Source: Pseudomonadota bacterium
Lineage (GTDB): Bacteria; Myxococcota_A; Polyangia; GCA-2747355
DNA length: 63,141 nt
Direction of reading: 5' to 3'
NCBI GenBank assembly: GCA_016702545.1
Contig: JADJDT010000025.1
Span: 1 to 63,141, forward strand
The notes under the pieces are model-generated. The model was not told the DNA's origin. It did no database searches and worked only from the letters and a program-made list of their open reading frames with translations. The translations under genes were made by a program, and so were the position numbers. The stretch's first letter is position 1, and each line of letters starts with the position of its first letter. Shown here in pieces: positions 43,427 through 52,278 of the stretch.

Positions 43427-44173
43427 TCACTCGCCGGGACGAGGGGGGCTGCGGAGTACGGTGTCGACCAGACGCACGATCTGCTCGTGAACCACGGCCA
43501 GCGGCAGCGCCGCGTCTACGATCGCGACCTCGCTGGCGCGACCGTGTCGCTGGCGCAGCGGACCCGCGCGGCGCCAGTCACCGTCGGCCGCGAGCTGCCA
43601 GCTCGCGGCCGCCATGCTGGCCCCCAAGAGGTCATCGTAGCGGGCAGCCACGGCGCGCTGAATCGGCTCGGTCTCGTACAGCTCTGCGGCTTGCCCCCGT
43701 TGCTCGCGCCGCCGCGCGGCGACCTGCGGGTCGAGCTGCAGATAGATCGTCAGCAGCGGCTCCGGGGCGCGTGCGTTGATCGCAAAGACCCAGCTCTCCG
43801 GCAGGAGCACGCTCTGATAGGCGAGCGACGAGTAGACGTAGCGGTCCGTGATGACGTGAATCCCTTGTTGCAGCAGCGGGGCGACCTCGCGCGCCCAATG
43901 GTCCAGGCGGTCGGCGGCGAAGGCGAGGGCCATCGCCCCGGGGTCCAGCGTCGGTCGCGCGGCCAGCGCCTCACGCAGCAGCCGGCCGAGCTTGCCCGTC
44001 GAGGGCTCGCAGGTTGCGGCCGCGCGCAAGGGGGGCGTGGTGGCGCTGCCACGCACGAGCGCGTCGACCAGTTGCCGCGTTTGGGTCGTGGTGCCGCTGC
44101 CATCGATGCCCTCCAGCGCGACCAGCGCACCGCGGGCTGGCATGGCCGCGACGCTTTGCGCGTCGCCGCTCAT
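43427..44173 (-). CDS. tmk: Thymidylate kinase with non-canonical P-loop
   Basis: 248 residues. It makes dTDP from dTMP. LVALEGIDGSGTTTQTRQLV (about 17-36) is the P-loop region; the usual Lys of GxxxxGK(S/T) is Thr here. CEPSTGKLGRLLREAL, the LAFAADRLDHW segment and DRYVYSSLAYQ match the dTMP-kinase signature. The ATG at 44173 overlaps the stop of the upstream HEAT gene as ATGA. Whether it is active with Thr in place of Lys is uncertain. Confidence 0.85.
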   Translation of the reverse strand: MSGDAQSVAAMPARGALVALEGIDGSGTTTQTRQLVDALVRGSATTPPLRAAATCEPSTGKLGRLLREALAARPTLDPGAMALAFAADRLDHWAREVAPLLQQGIHVITDRYVYSSLAYQSVLLPESWVFAINARAPEPLLTIYLQLDPQVAARRREQRGQAAELYETEPIQRAVAARYDDLLGASMAAASWQLAADGDWRRAGPLRQRHGRASEVAIVDAALPLAVVHEQIVRLVDTVLRSPPRPGE

Positions 44174-45791
44174 CGGCTCACCACCGAGGGTACGACGCCG
44201 GACGGGCCCCAGGGCGGTCGAGGTCGCGCGTGACGGCGGGCGAGGGCGCGCGCGGCGAGCACCAGCAGCGGGATCGCCACGGCGAGCGCCCCCAGCAGCG
44301 TTACGGGCAGGCCGAGCGTGGGAGGCCGCAGGGCGGCGAGCTGGGCCCGCACGGCGGGTGGTGCGCGGTTCAGCGCCTGGCGCCAGCGCCAGGCGCTGAG
44401 CGGGCCGAAGGCGCCATCGCGGGTGGCCTCGGCCGCGAGACGCAGCGCGTCCAGCTCGGCACCGCGCCGGGAGCCGCCAGGGGAAAGCGCGCGCAGGGCC
44501 ATGCTGCTGGCGGCGACGGCCGCGGGGGGATCACCGCGCCGGAGGAGCTCCCAGGCGAGGGCGGCGCGGAGCTGGCCGACGGCCGCCTGATCGGCAGCGG
44601 TCGGCGGCGGTCCGTCACCCGTGAAGAGCGCCTCGAGCTCGGCCTCGGCCAGCGCCGGGCGCCCGGCGCTGAGCGCGCGCGCGGCCCCCCTCTGACGCGC
44701 CTCGCGCCACCGCCAGCGGCCCAGGTCCTGGGCCGCGAACAGCGCCAGGCCTGCTGACGCGGGTCGGCGGTCGTCGGTCGCGTCAGCGCGGGCGCGAGCG
44801 CCGCGTTGCGCGCGGCCACCGCGCGCCGCATGAGCTCGCCGGCGTCGAGGTAGAGGTCCTGCTCGTCAGCGCTGGTTTGGCCGCCCGGCAGCCGCAAGCG
44901 TCGGCGGGGAGGCCCCGCGGCCGCCACGGGCGCGCTGACGTAGCGCAGCACGGCCCAGCGGGCCGCGTCACGCACGACAGGATGGGTCGCGGCGGTGAGC
45001 CGCAGGACCTCGCCGACAGCCGCCGGATGGCGCACGCTGCCATAGGCGCGCAGCAGCTCGGCGCGGAGACGCGGTGCGTCCACCTGTAGAGCCAGGTCCG
45101 GGCGCGAGCGGTCGAGGCGGTCGAGCTGGTACTCGGCGTAGCGTGCCATCCGGTAGGCCAAGGGATGGCGCAGCTGACCGGCGCGCACCAGCGTCGGTAC
45201 GGCGGCCTCGCCCATGGCCCGCAGCAGTGCGCCGCACTCGTCGCGCAAGGCCCCCCCGTGCACGTAGGCGAAGACGAGCCGCGCCTCGGCCCCGACGGCC
45301 CGCCGGCGGGCGGCCAGGCCGCGGGCCAGCGCGACGGAATAGGCGGCCTCGACGGCCACGGCCCGAGCGCCCGCGCCGCTGGAGCCTGACGAGGCGTGGC
45401 GAAGCAGCCGCAGCAGCCAATCGGGACGTGGCGCTGGCGCGGCCGCCGTGGGAAAGCGCCCGCTGGGGTCCGGTACCGCGGCACCGATCAGCCGCAGCAG
45501 CGCCTTGTAGGTCTCGGCCGAGGCCACGGGCGTCGCGCGATGCAGTTCGCGCACGACGTGCTGGGGATCGTCCGCGTCGCGGGCCACGCGCCACAGCTCG
45601 CGGGCGATGGCGACGCGTGCTGTGAGCCCGGTGGCAGACGCGAGGCGCTGGTGCCACTGGCGCAGCGCGTCGCGGGTCGCGACGGGCGCGCCCCGCGCGT
45701 CTTGACGCCCATGTTCGAGCGTCGGCGGCCGACCGCAGGCGAGGGTGGTGGCGCCCAAGATCAGGGCGAGGACGACGCGCACGGGCCGCAC
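44170..45791 (-). CDS. HEAT-like repeat lipoprotein with C-terminal membrane helix, frameshifted
   Basis: From ATG 45791 the protein starts MRPVRVVLALILGATTLACG, a lipoprotein signal. Helical repeats follow, such as YKALLRLIGAAVPD, EAAVPTLVRAGQLRHPLAYRMA and HPVVRDAARWAVLRYV. Near 44750 the frame degenerates into Arg/Ser/Pro-rich nonsense. The frame one base away continues with GLALFAAQDLGRWRW ... LAEAELEALFTGDG ... MALRALSPGG and a membrane helix (LPVTLLGALAVAIPLLVLAARALA) to the stop at 44170. Restoring one base gives 540 codons. The stop overlaps the tmk start (ATGA), showing an operon. Likely a sequence error or recent mutation. Confidence 0.7.
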
Positions 45792-45809
45792 CTCAGGATC
45801 AGCGAGCAG

Positions 45810-45958
45810 TCAAGAGGTGTCCAGAAATCGTCGCGAGCAGGCCCGAGCGCAAGGCGCCGCGAGCACCGAAGCGGAACGTACGGGCTGGTACGTGAGCATC
45901 GGAGCGCAGCGGCAACGCAGCGGTCGGGCCGCGCAGCAGATTTATGGACACCTCTTCA
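45810..45958. repeat. Palindromic element copy 4 (149 bp), after the PilZ gene
   Basis: This is the reverse complement of copy 3 (29247-29395), identical in all but one base. Its right end is the PilZ stop codon (TGA at 45958-45956), just as copy 3 starts at the pcm stop. On the plus strand it encodes a run containing AQGAASTEAERTGWYVSIGA. Core and terminal repeats are as described for copy 3. Confidence 0.92.
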
Positions 45959-46318
45959 GTGTCCTACTGCATCTCGGCGTCGCGGGACAAGTGCCCCGAT
46001 CGAGGCCAGCGGATCCTCGAAGCCGGTGAAGCGCACGCCCATGCCCGTCAACGCACGGGGTTGCCGCTGCTGGCCGAAGTGCAGGTGGTAGTGGTTCTTG
46101 ACCTCGCCGCGCGCGCAGACCCGGGTGCGGCTGTCGGGGCTGGTGAACCAGATGCGCAGGGCGCTGCCGAGGGGTAGCGGATCTCGCGTTTCGAGAAAAA
46201 TACCATCTTCCGAGACGTTGCGAGCCACGAAGTGACCGGCGCCGTGCTCCTCCGTCTCGACTCTCACGAGCGCGAACGCGTCCATGCGCAGCGAATGGCG
46301 TCGATCGGTATGGGGCAT
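45956..46318 (-). CDS. PilZ-domain protein, probable c-di-GMP effector
   Basis: 120 residues, a single PilZ domain. RRHSLR supplies the RxxxR motif (residues about 7-11), and NVSEDG the (D/N)xSxxG motif about 25 residues later; both contact c-di-GMP. Typical beta-strands follow (GIFLETRDPLPLGSALRIWFTSP, GMGVRFTGF). The stop codon is shared with the end of palindromic element copy 4. It reads divergently from the carbonic anhydrase gene. Confidence 0.9.
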   Translation of the reverse strand: MPHTDRRHSLRMDAFALVRVETEEHGAGHFVARNVSEDGIFLETRDPLPLGSALRIWFTSPDSRTRVCARGEVKNHYHLHFGQQRQPRALTGMGVRFTGFEDPLASIGALVPRRRDAVGH

Positions 46319-46469
46319 GTCGTGCGGCTCCTCGACTGCGACCGTTGATGGTCGTTCGAGGATGGTCGCTCAGTAGGGCGATCGGGGCAAATAAACGACA
46401 TGCATTTACTTTATCCTACATCAGCGACCGATCTTCTCCTGGAGCCTCTCTGCTCGGCCGGCGCCAGGC

Positions 46470-46498
46470 TTGACGCTTAGCCGGAAATCCGCTCTAGG
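46470..46498 (+). promoter_or_regulatory. Putative promoter of the gamma-carbonic anhydrase gene
   Basis: TTGACG at 46470-46475 and TCTAGG at 46493-46498 have a 17-base spacer; TAGGAT two bases later is an alternative -10. The ATG lies about 60 bases downstream, with GAGG as ribosome-binding site. Confidence 0.45.
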
Positions 46499-46558
46499 AT
46501 GCGCCGCGCTCGGCGTGCCGCCGGTCCTGAACGATCGCGGTGAGCGCGTGAGGTTGCA

Positions 46559-47071
46559 ATGATTCGGACCTTTTCGGGCATGACACCGAGCCTGGGGCCG
46601 GAGGTCTTCGTCGCTGACACCGCCGTGGTGATCGGCGACGTCACCCTCGGTGCCCAGGCCAATATCTGGTACGGCACGGTGCTTCGCGGTGACGTCCACT
46701 CGATTCGCATCGGGCGCGGCACCAATATCCAAGACAACTGCGTCGTCCACGTCACCCGCGACACCGCTCCGACGGTGATCGGGGAGTGGGTGACGATTGG
46801 CCACGGGGCCATCCTGCACGGCTGCCGCATCGCCGACCGCGTGCTCGTCGGCATGGGCGCCATCGTGCTGGATAACGTCGAGGTCGGTGCCGAGAGCCTG
46901 GTCGGCGCCGGGTCGTTGCTGCCACCCGGCAAGGCCTATCCGCCGGGGTCATTGATCCTGGGCAACCCCGGACGGGTGGTGCGCCCGCTGCGGCCGGAGG
47001 AGATCGTCGGCCTGCAGCAGTCGGCCGCCGATTACGTCGAGCTGGCGCGCCGCCACCGTCCGGGGCGCTAG
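46559..47071 (+). CDS. Gamma-class carbonic anhydrase-like protein (YrdA/PaaY family)
   Basis: 170 residues. The left-handed beta-helix hexapeptide repeats are clear (VVIGDVTLGAQANIWYGTVLRGD, IRIGRGTNIQDNCVVHV, VIGEWVTIGHGAILHGC, RVLVGMGAIVLDN). The zinc-ligand histidines occur in VVHV and IGHGAILHGC. LRGDVHSI and the C-terminal GNPGRVVRPL are family features. Members are CO2-hydrating or thioesterase-like trimers; which applies here cannot be told from sequence. Confidence 0.92.
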   Translation: MIRTFSGMTPSLGPEVFVADTAVVIGDVTLGAQANIWYGTVLRGDVHSIRIGRGTNIQDNCVVHVTRDTAPTVIGEWVTIGHGAILHGCRIADRVLVGMGAIVLDNVEVGAESLVGAGSLLPPGKAYPPGSLILGNPGRVVRPLRPEEIVGLQQSAADYVELARRHRPGR

Positions 47072-47171
47072 CGCCCCGCGCGGGAAGGCCGCGCGCGCCT
47101 CAAAGACGGCGCGCTTCCGCCGATGAGGATCCTGAGCCGGTAGCCGCCGACGGCGTCACGGGACGAACAAT

Positions 47172-48002
47172 ATGCCTCCTCCGCCCAGCACCGCCCGTGT
47201 CCGCACCGCGATCGTGGTCGCGCTGTTGCTCTTGGCGCCGCGGGTCGGCCGGGCCGATCGCGTCGACTCGCTCGCGCAGTTGCTCGCCACGGCGCCGAGC
47301 TACAAGGTGCGGCTCCAGATCGCCATCACCCTCGGGCGGTTGGGCGACCGGCGCGCCGTGCCGGCGTTGATCGCGGCGTTGCGTGACGCCGATCAGAACG
47401 TGCAGGGGGCTGCTGCGGCCGCGCTCGGCCAGATCGGTGACCGCAGGGCGGACGCGCAGCTGCGGTTGCTACTGGAGCGGACGCGTAGCGTCTTCGTACA
47501 GAAGCAGGTCGGCCAAGCGTTGGCGCTGCTGCAAGAGGGGCCGCCCTTGCCCGCGGACGCGCGCTTCTTCGTCGCGGTGGGGACGGTGGCGAACCGTGCG
47601 ACTACGGGCGGGACGCAGCTGTCGCAGCGGCTGGCCGAGTCCCTGCTTCGGCGCTTTGCGCAGACCCCCGGCGTGGCGGCCGGTCAGCGCGACCGGCTAC
47701 CGTCCGCGCGACGCCTGCGTCAGCATGGCGCGGTGAGCTACCTCATCGACGGTTCGATTGAAGCGCTCTCGCACCAGGCCTCTGGCAGCGAGATTCTGCT
47801 TTCCTGCACGATTCGGGTATCGTTGGCGACGTACCCAGAGAACAGCATGAAGGCCTTCTACAGCGGCGGAGCGACGATGGCCGTCCCCGCGCGCGACTTT
47901 GATCGGGCGCACGCCGATGAGCTCTATGCCGAGCTACTCGATGGTGCCGCCGAGGGTGCGCGCGATCACCTCGTGCAATCCTACCTGCGGGTCACGCACT
48001 GA
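47172..48002 (+). CDS. Exported HEAT-repeat protein
   Basis: 276 residues. A signal peptide (VRTAIVVALLLLAPRVGRADR) is followed by HEAT-like repeats (YKVRLQIAITLGRLGDRRAVPALIAALRDAD, VQGAAAAALGQIGDRRA). A C-terminal domain (about 135-270) of mixed strands includes FFVAVGTVANR and SYLIDGSIEALSHQ. It is probably periplasmic. The HAMP-like gene starts 38 bases downstream. The specific role is unknown. Confidence 0.7.
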   Translation: MPPPPSTARVRTAIVVALLLLAPRVGRADRVDSLAQLLATAPSYKVRLQIAITLGRLGDRRAVPALIAALRDADQNVQGAAAAALGQIGDRRADAQLRLLLERTRSVFVQKQVGQALALLQEGPPLPADARFFVAVGTVANRATTGGTQLSQRLAESLLRRFAQTPGVAAGQRDRLPSARRLRQHGAVSYLIDGSIEALSHQASGSEILLSCTIRVSLATYPENSMKAFYSGGATMAVPARDFDRAHADELYAELLDGAAEGARDHLVQSYLRVTH

Positions 48003-48040
48003 CGCAGGCCCGCGCTGCGGACGTTCGGGAGGAGCGGCCC

Positions 48041-48643
48041 ATGACCACGACGCGACATCGCCGGCTGATTCGCAACTACCTACTCGATCGCCGGTTGCAG
48101 CTGCGCTACACGCTGGTCGTGGTGCTGGTCAGCGCCGGCCTGAGCGCCGGCCTGGGCTACTTCTGGTACGGCGAGATGCGGCAGGCGTCGCAGATCGTCG
48201 AGGTCCAGGTGATGGGCAGCCTCGACGAGCAGGGCGCGCGACAGATCCAGCAGGATCTCGCGCGACAGGACCAGCGGCGCCTGATCGTGCTGGTCGGTTT
48301 TGGCGTGGCCTTGGCCGTCGCGCTCGCCGGTTACAGCATCGTCTTCACCCACAAGGTGGCCGGCCCGCTGCACAAGATGCAGCGCGCCTTCGCGGCGATG
48401 CGTGACGGCCATCTCCCCGAGGTCCACGATCTGCGGCGGCACGACCAGCTGCGCGCGTTCTGGGCGGCCTTCAAGGAGATGTATGTCGCGCTGCGCGACC
48501 AGACGCAGCAGGAGCTCGAGGAGCTCGACCAGATTGCTGCCTGCCTCGGCGCCGAAGCCAGCGCTGAGCAGCGCCAGCAGGCGGTCGATCGTTTGACGGC
48601 GCTGCGAGAGCGCAAGCGCGCGGCGCTGACCTCCGAAGTGTGA
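48041..48643 (+). CDS. Two-helix membrane protein with HAMP-like region
   Basis: 200 residues. Two membrane helices (about 22-42 YTLVVVLVSAGLSAGLGYFWY and 81-101 LIVLVGFGVALAVALAGYSIV) flank a short periplasmic segment. THKVAGPLHKMQRAFAAMRDGHLPEVHDLRRHDQL after the second helix fits a HAMP signal-converter, with its typical Pro and DE/xG pattern. A C-terminal coiled coil rich in Glu/Gln follows, without a kinase or methyl-accepting module. It could pass signals to a separate partner. Confidence 0.72.
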   Translation: MTTTRHRRLIRNYLLDRRLQLRYTLVVVLVSAGLSAGLGYFWYGEMRQASQIVEVQVMGSLDEQGARQIQQDLARQDQRRLIVLVGFGVALAVALAGYSIVFTHKVAGPLHKMQRAFAAMRDGHLPEVHDLRRHDQLRAFWAAFKEMYVALRDQTQQELEELDQIAACLGAEASAEQRQQAVDRLTALRERKRAALTSEV

Positions 48644-48656
48644 TCCCAGGGGGGGC

Positions 48657-48681
48657 GCGAGCCCCGCGGGGGGCGGGGCTC
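48657..48681. terminator. Strong hairpin between convergent genes
   Basis: CGAGCCCCGC at 48657-48666 pairs perfectly with GCGGGGCTCG at 48672-48681 around a five-G loop. It sits between the convergent HAMP-like and der gene ends. There is no T tract, so this may be a structural barrier for both transcripts. Confidence 0.45.
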
Positions 48682-48726
48682 GGGGCGGGGGGGTCGGGGC
48701 CGACGGAGCGCGAGCGGGTCGGGCTC

Positions 48727-50091
48727 TCAGGTAGTGCGCCGGCGGCCTCGTAGCAGGATGCGGAGCGGGGCACCCGCAAAGCCGTAGCGCTCGCGCAGCC
48801 GGTTGGCCAGGTAACGGCGGTAGCTCTCGGGCACGGCCTCGGGAAGGCTCACCGTCACCACGAAGGTCGGTGGGCGCACGGTCGCCTGGGTGGCGTAGAA
48901 GAGCTTGATCGGCCGGCCCTGGTGGGCCGGCGGATGATGCTTCTCGACCCATTCGGCGACGAGCCGGTTGAGCTCGCCGGTGGACACGCGCTGGGCGCAC
49001 GCGGCGTCGACGGCGCGGACCGCGGGCAGCAGCCGCGCCATGCCCGCGCCCGTTTGCGCGGAGAGCAGCAGCAGGGGCGCCGACTCGGCGAAGCCCAGCT
49101 CGTCCTTGACCAGGCGAGCGAGCCGCCGGCGCGCCTGCTGCGGATTGCCGATCAGATCGATCTTCGAGAAGACCAGCACCAGCCCGCGGCCGGCCTCCAG
49201 CACCAGGTTGGCGATCTTGACGTCCTGGGCCGCCAGCTCGTCGCTCGCATCGATCAGCAGGCAGGCGACGTCGGCCTCCTGGATGCAGCGCTGGGCCCGC
49301 AGGACCGCGATCTGCTCCATCACCGGCGCGGTGCGGCGCTTGCGCCGGATGCCCGCGGTGTCGACCACGACGAAGCGTCCGGCGGGGGTCTGCAGCTCGA
49401 CATCGACGGGGTCGCGGGTCGTGCCGGGCTCGTCGCAGACGATCGAGCGCTCGGCCCCCGCCAGGCGATTGAGCAGCGCCGATTTTCCGGCGTTGGGGCG
49501 ACCCACCAGCGCCAGGCGGATCGTGCGTTCGCCGTCGCTGCCAGTTGCGCCAGCGCCGGCGGTCGCGAGGGCGCTCGCCGCCGGTCGAGGGGCAGCCGGC
49601 GGGAGCTGGGCCACGATCGCGGCCACCAGCTCGTCGAGGCCACGGCCGTGCTCGGCCGAGATGGCGTGCACCTGGGACACTCCCAAGCGGTAGAGTTCTG
49701 CGGCGGCAGGCTCGAGCTGGGGGCCATCGACCTTGTTGGCGACATGGAGGGTCGGCTTGCCGGCGCGGCGCAGTCGTGCCACCAGCTCCTGATCCGTGCT
49801 GGTCAGCCCGGCGCGCGCGTCGGTGACGAGCAGCACCAGGTCTGCCTCGTCGATCGCGATCTCCGTCTGGAGACGCACCAGCGCTTCGATGCCCGAGGCG
49901 CCGGTGTTCTCGAAGCCGCCGGTATCGACGAGCAGCAGCTCGCGGTCGTCCCAGGACGCCGTGGCGTAGTGGCGGTCGCGGGTCAGGCCCGGCTCATCGG
50001 CCACCAGCGCGCGTCGGCGTCCGATCAAGCGGTTGAAGAGCGTCGACTTGCCGACGTTGGGGCGGCCGATGATGGCGACGGTCGGTAGCAT
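48727..50091 (-). CDS. der: Ribosome-associated GTPase Der (EngA)
   Basis: About 454 residues from ATG 50091, two bases after the era stop. Two tandem G domains: GRPNVGKST with DTGGFE and NKVD, then GRPNAGKSA with DTAGIRRK and SKIDL. A C-terminal KH-like domain (about 365-450: IKLFYATQATVRPPTFVV) follows. Der acts in 50S subunit maturation. The linker between the G domains is Ala/Pro-rich. It forms a two-gene unit with era. Confidence 0.95.
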   Translation of the reverse strand: MLPTVAIIGRPNVGKSTLFNRLIGRRRALVADEPGLTRDRHYATASWDDRELLLVDTGGFENTGASGIEALVRLQTEIAIDEADLVLLVTDARAGLTSTDQELVARLRRAGKPTLHVANKVDGPQLEPAAAELYRLGVSQVHAISAEHGRGLDELVAAIVAQLPPAAPRPAASALATAGAGATGSDGERTIRLALVGRPNAGKSALLNRLAGAERSIVCDEPGTTRDPVDVELQTPAGRFVVVDTAGIRRKRRTAPVMEQIAVLRAQRCIQEADVACLLIDASDELAAQDVKIANLVLEAGRGLVLVFSKIDLIGNPQQARRRLARLVKDELGFAESAPLLLLSAQTGAGMARLLPAVRAVDAACAQRVSTGELNRLVAEWVEKHHPPAHQGRPIKLFYATQATVRPPTFVVTVSLPEAVPESYRRYLANRLRERYGFAGAPLRILLRGRRRTT

Positions 50092-50093
50092 GT

Positions 50094-51080
50094 TCACTCG
50101 TAGCCGAAGCGCTGGCGCCCGCTGGCGCTTCGTGTCCAATCGTCGGCCACCGCGACCTCGAGCTGCAGGTGCACCGGGCAGCCGAGCAGCCGGGCGATCT
50201 CTTGACGCGCCTCGGTGCCGATGCGCTTGATCTGCTGGCCGCCGGCGCCGATGAGGATCGCCCGCTGGCCCGGGCGCTCGACGTAGATTCGCGCCGCGAT
50301 CACCACGTCGCCCCGCTCACGGCGCTCGTCGAAGCGCTCGATGTCGACCGCGGTCGCGTGCGGGATCTCCTGACGCGTTTGCCGGAGCACCTGCTCACGG
50401 ATCAACTCGGCCGCGAAGAACCGCTCCGCCCGGTCCGTCAGCATGTCCTCGGGGTAGAGATGTGGCCCTTCGGGCAGCGTCGCTGCCAGCTCGGCGACCA
50501 GCGCGTCGACGCCGTCGTGCTGGAGCGCCGAGATCGGCACGATGGCGTGCATGCCGAGCTGGCGCCAGCCGTCGATCAGGGGCAGCAGGGCGCGCCGATC
50601 GGCGAGCTGATCGATCTTGTTGATGGCCAGCACCAGGGGCGCACGCTGCACTCGTTCGCGGATGGCGGCGAGCACGTAGCGGTCGTGGGGGTGCAGAACG
50701 GACTCCGGGGCTGCCGCTGCCGGGGCCTCGATCGAGCGACCGTCGCTCTCCCGATCACGACCCTTGGTCAAGCGCGGATCGACCTCCGTTACCAGCAGCA
50801 CGCAGTCGACCCCGTCCAGGCTCGTGAGGGCCTCTCGCACCATGAAGCGGTTGAGCCCCGTGCGCCGCCGGTGGATGCCGGGGGTGTCGACGAGCACGAG
50901 CTGGGCGCTCCCGGTGGTCTTGACCGCGAGAATGCGGTTGCGCGTGGTCTGCGGCTGCGGACTGACGATCGCCAGCTTGACGCCGATCACAGCATTGAGC
51001 AGCGTCGACTTGCCGACGTTGGGCCGACCGGCGATCGCGACCGTACCGGCGCGGGTGGGAGGGGCAGGGGAGACACTCAT
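50094..51080 (-). CDS. era: GTPase Era
   Basis: 328 residues. GRPNVGKST, the switch region QPQTTRNRI, DTPGIHR and NKID form the G domain. A C-terminal KH domain has AILIGAGGQQIKRIGTEARQEI. Era binds the 3' end of 16S rRNA during 30S assembly. An insertion of about 30 residues with Asp/Arg- and Ala/Pro-rich parts (about 104-134) between G3 and G4 is longer than in common Era proteins. Co-directional with der. Confidence 0.95.
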   Translation of the reverse strand: MSVSPAPPTRAGTVAIAGRPNVGKSTLLNAVIGVKLAIVSPQPQTTRNRILAVKTTGSAQLVLVDTPGIHRRRTGLNRFMVREALTSLDGVDCVLLVTEVDPRLTKGRDRESDGRSIEAPAAAAPESVLHPHDRYVLAAIRERVQRAPLVLAINKIDQLADRRALLPLIDGWRQLGMHAIVPISALQHDGVDALVAELAATLPEGPHLYPEDMLTDRAERFFAAELIREQVLRQTRQEIPHATAVDIERFDERRERGDVVIAARIYVERPGQRAILIGAGGQQIKRIGTEARQEIARLLGCPVHLQLEVAVADDWTRSASGRQRFGYE

Positions 51081-51220
51081 CGCCGCTGGCCTTTAGCACG
51101 AAGCCTTTCGCCCCAGCAAACGCTCTTACGCCGCGCGAAGCGCGCCGCGGGGGGCTCGCTTGACACGCCGCGTTAGGGCCGCTCAACATGCGCGGACGCG
51201 CAAGAGAGAGGGGAGGCCAC

Positions 51221-51589
51221 GTGATCGGTGTGCTGCTGCCGCTGTTGGCGCTGCTGGCGCTCGGTGCCGTTTTGATCCCGTCGTTTGGTGTGGCGCAGCT
51301 CCTCAGCGTGCTGCTGGCCGGCGGCACACTGGCCGCTGCGATCGGGCGCCGACGTCGTCAGCGGGCCGGCATTCGCGAGCGCCAGCTGGCCACGCTCGCT
51401 GCCGTGCTGGCGACGGCAGCGTTGCTGCTCAATCTCGTGGCCCTCGTGAGCTGCCAGCTGCGGAGCTGGAGCGACGATGAGCGTCTCGGTGACCAGCGCG
51501 AGCGCGAGCAGTTGCAGCAACGGTTTCGTCGCGCCGTGGGTACGACGCTGCGCGATCTGCCGGGTCCGACGGCACGCTCGCCGCGCTGA
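51221..51589 (+). CDS. Small membrane protein
   Basis: About 122 residues from GTG 51221 with a GGGGAGG ribosome-binding site four bases upstream. There are three hydrophobic helices (VLLPLLALLALGAVLIPSF, LLSVLLAGGTLAAAIG, LATLAAVLATAALLLNLVALVSC). A charged C-terminal tail (DDERLGDQREREQLQQRFR) follows. No family recognised. It is divergent from era and convergent with the outer-membrane-like gene. Confidence 0.6.
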   Translation: MIGVLLPLLALLALGAVLIPSFGVAQLLSVLLAGGTLAAAIGRRRRQRAGIRERQLATLAAVLATAALLLNLVALVSCQLRSWSDDERLGDQREREQLQQRFRRAVGTTLRDLPGPTARSPR

Positions 51590-51639
51590 GGCGTGCGTTC
51601 CCCTGCGTTGCCCGCGCCCCGTCATTCCCCCACCGCGGG

Positions 51640-52211
51640 CTACCAGCGTGCGGCCAGCCGTGGCCCGAGCTGCACATAGGTCGGTAGGTCGAGCGGTCGC
51701 TCAAGGTGTCCGTAGTAGTGCAGCACGAGGCCGAGGGCCAGCCACGGTCGGGGCGCGTAGTCCAGCCCAAGACCCAGGTGCAGCGCCGGCACCGCCGCGC
51801 GCTTGCCGACCGCTGCGCCGAGCCATAGCAGCCCCAGACCACCCTCCACTCGCGGCACCCAGCGCGCGCGATCGACGAGGTACACCGCGTCGCTGGTGAG
51901 GCCCCAGACCCCGGACCAGCGTTGGCCGAGGCTGGGATCGGCGCTGGTGACGCGATGAGCGCTGTAGAACCCGGTGACCTGGACGGCGTACTCGGGGGTG
52001 ATGGCGCGGCGCGCTTCGAGGCGCACACCGCCGCCCCTCGGCTCGCTGCCGCTGTCCAGCAGCAAGTAGGCATAGATCGGCGTGGCCGCGACCTCCCAGT
52101 GGCGGGTGGTGTGGGGCGGCGCGAGCGCGGCCGGGCGGGAAGGGCTGGCGCGCGGGACGCGCCGGCGCCCAGCGCCACAGCGCCGCTCCAGAGCATGATC
52201 GCGGCACCCAT
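51640..52211 (-). CDS. Probable outer-membrane beta-barrel protein, frameshifted
   Basis: ATG at 52211 opens a signal peptide (MGAAIMLWSGAVALGAGASRA). The same frame then loses protein character. From near 52113-52175 the neighbouring frame carries RHWEVAATPIYAYLLLDSG, YAVQVTGFYSAHRV, VEGGLGLLWLGAAVG, LHLGLGLDYAPRPWLALGLVLHYYGHL and ends YVQLGPRLAARW. The alternating strands and terminal pattern suggest a small barrel. Length modulo 3 fits one missing base, for example in the run at 52113-52116. It is divergent from the YfgM-like gene. Confidence 0.6.
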
Positions 52212-52278
52212 CGCGCCCCACACGCCGCGTTGACACCTGACGACCGTGCTGATTAAGTTGCGCCTCCTGACGAGGTGC

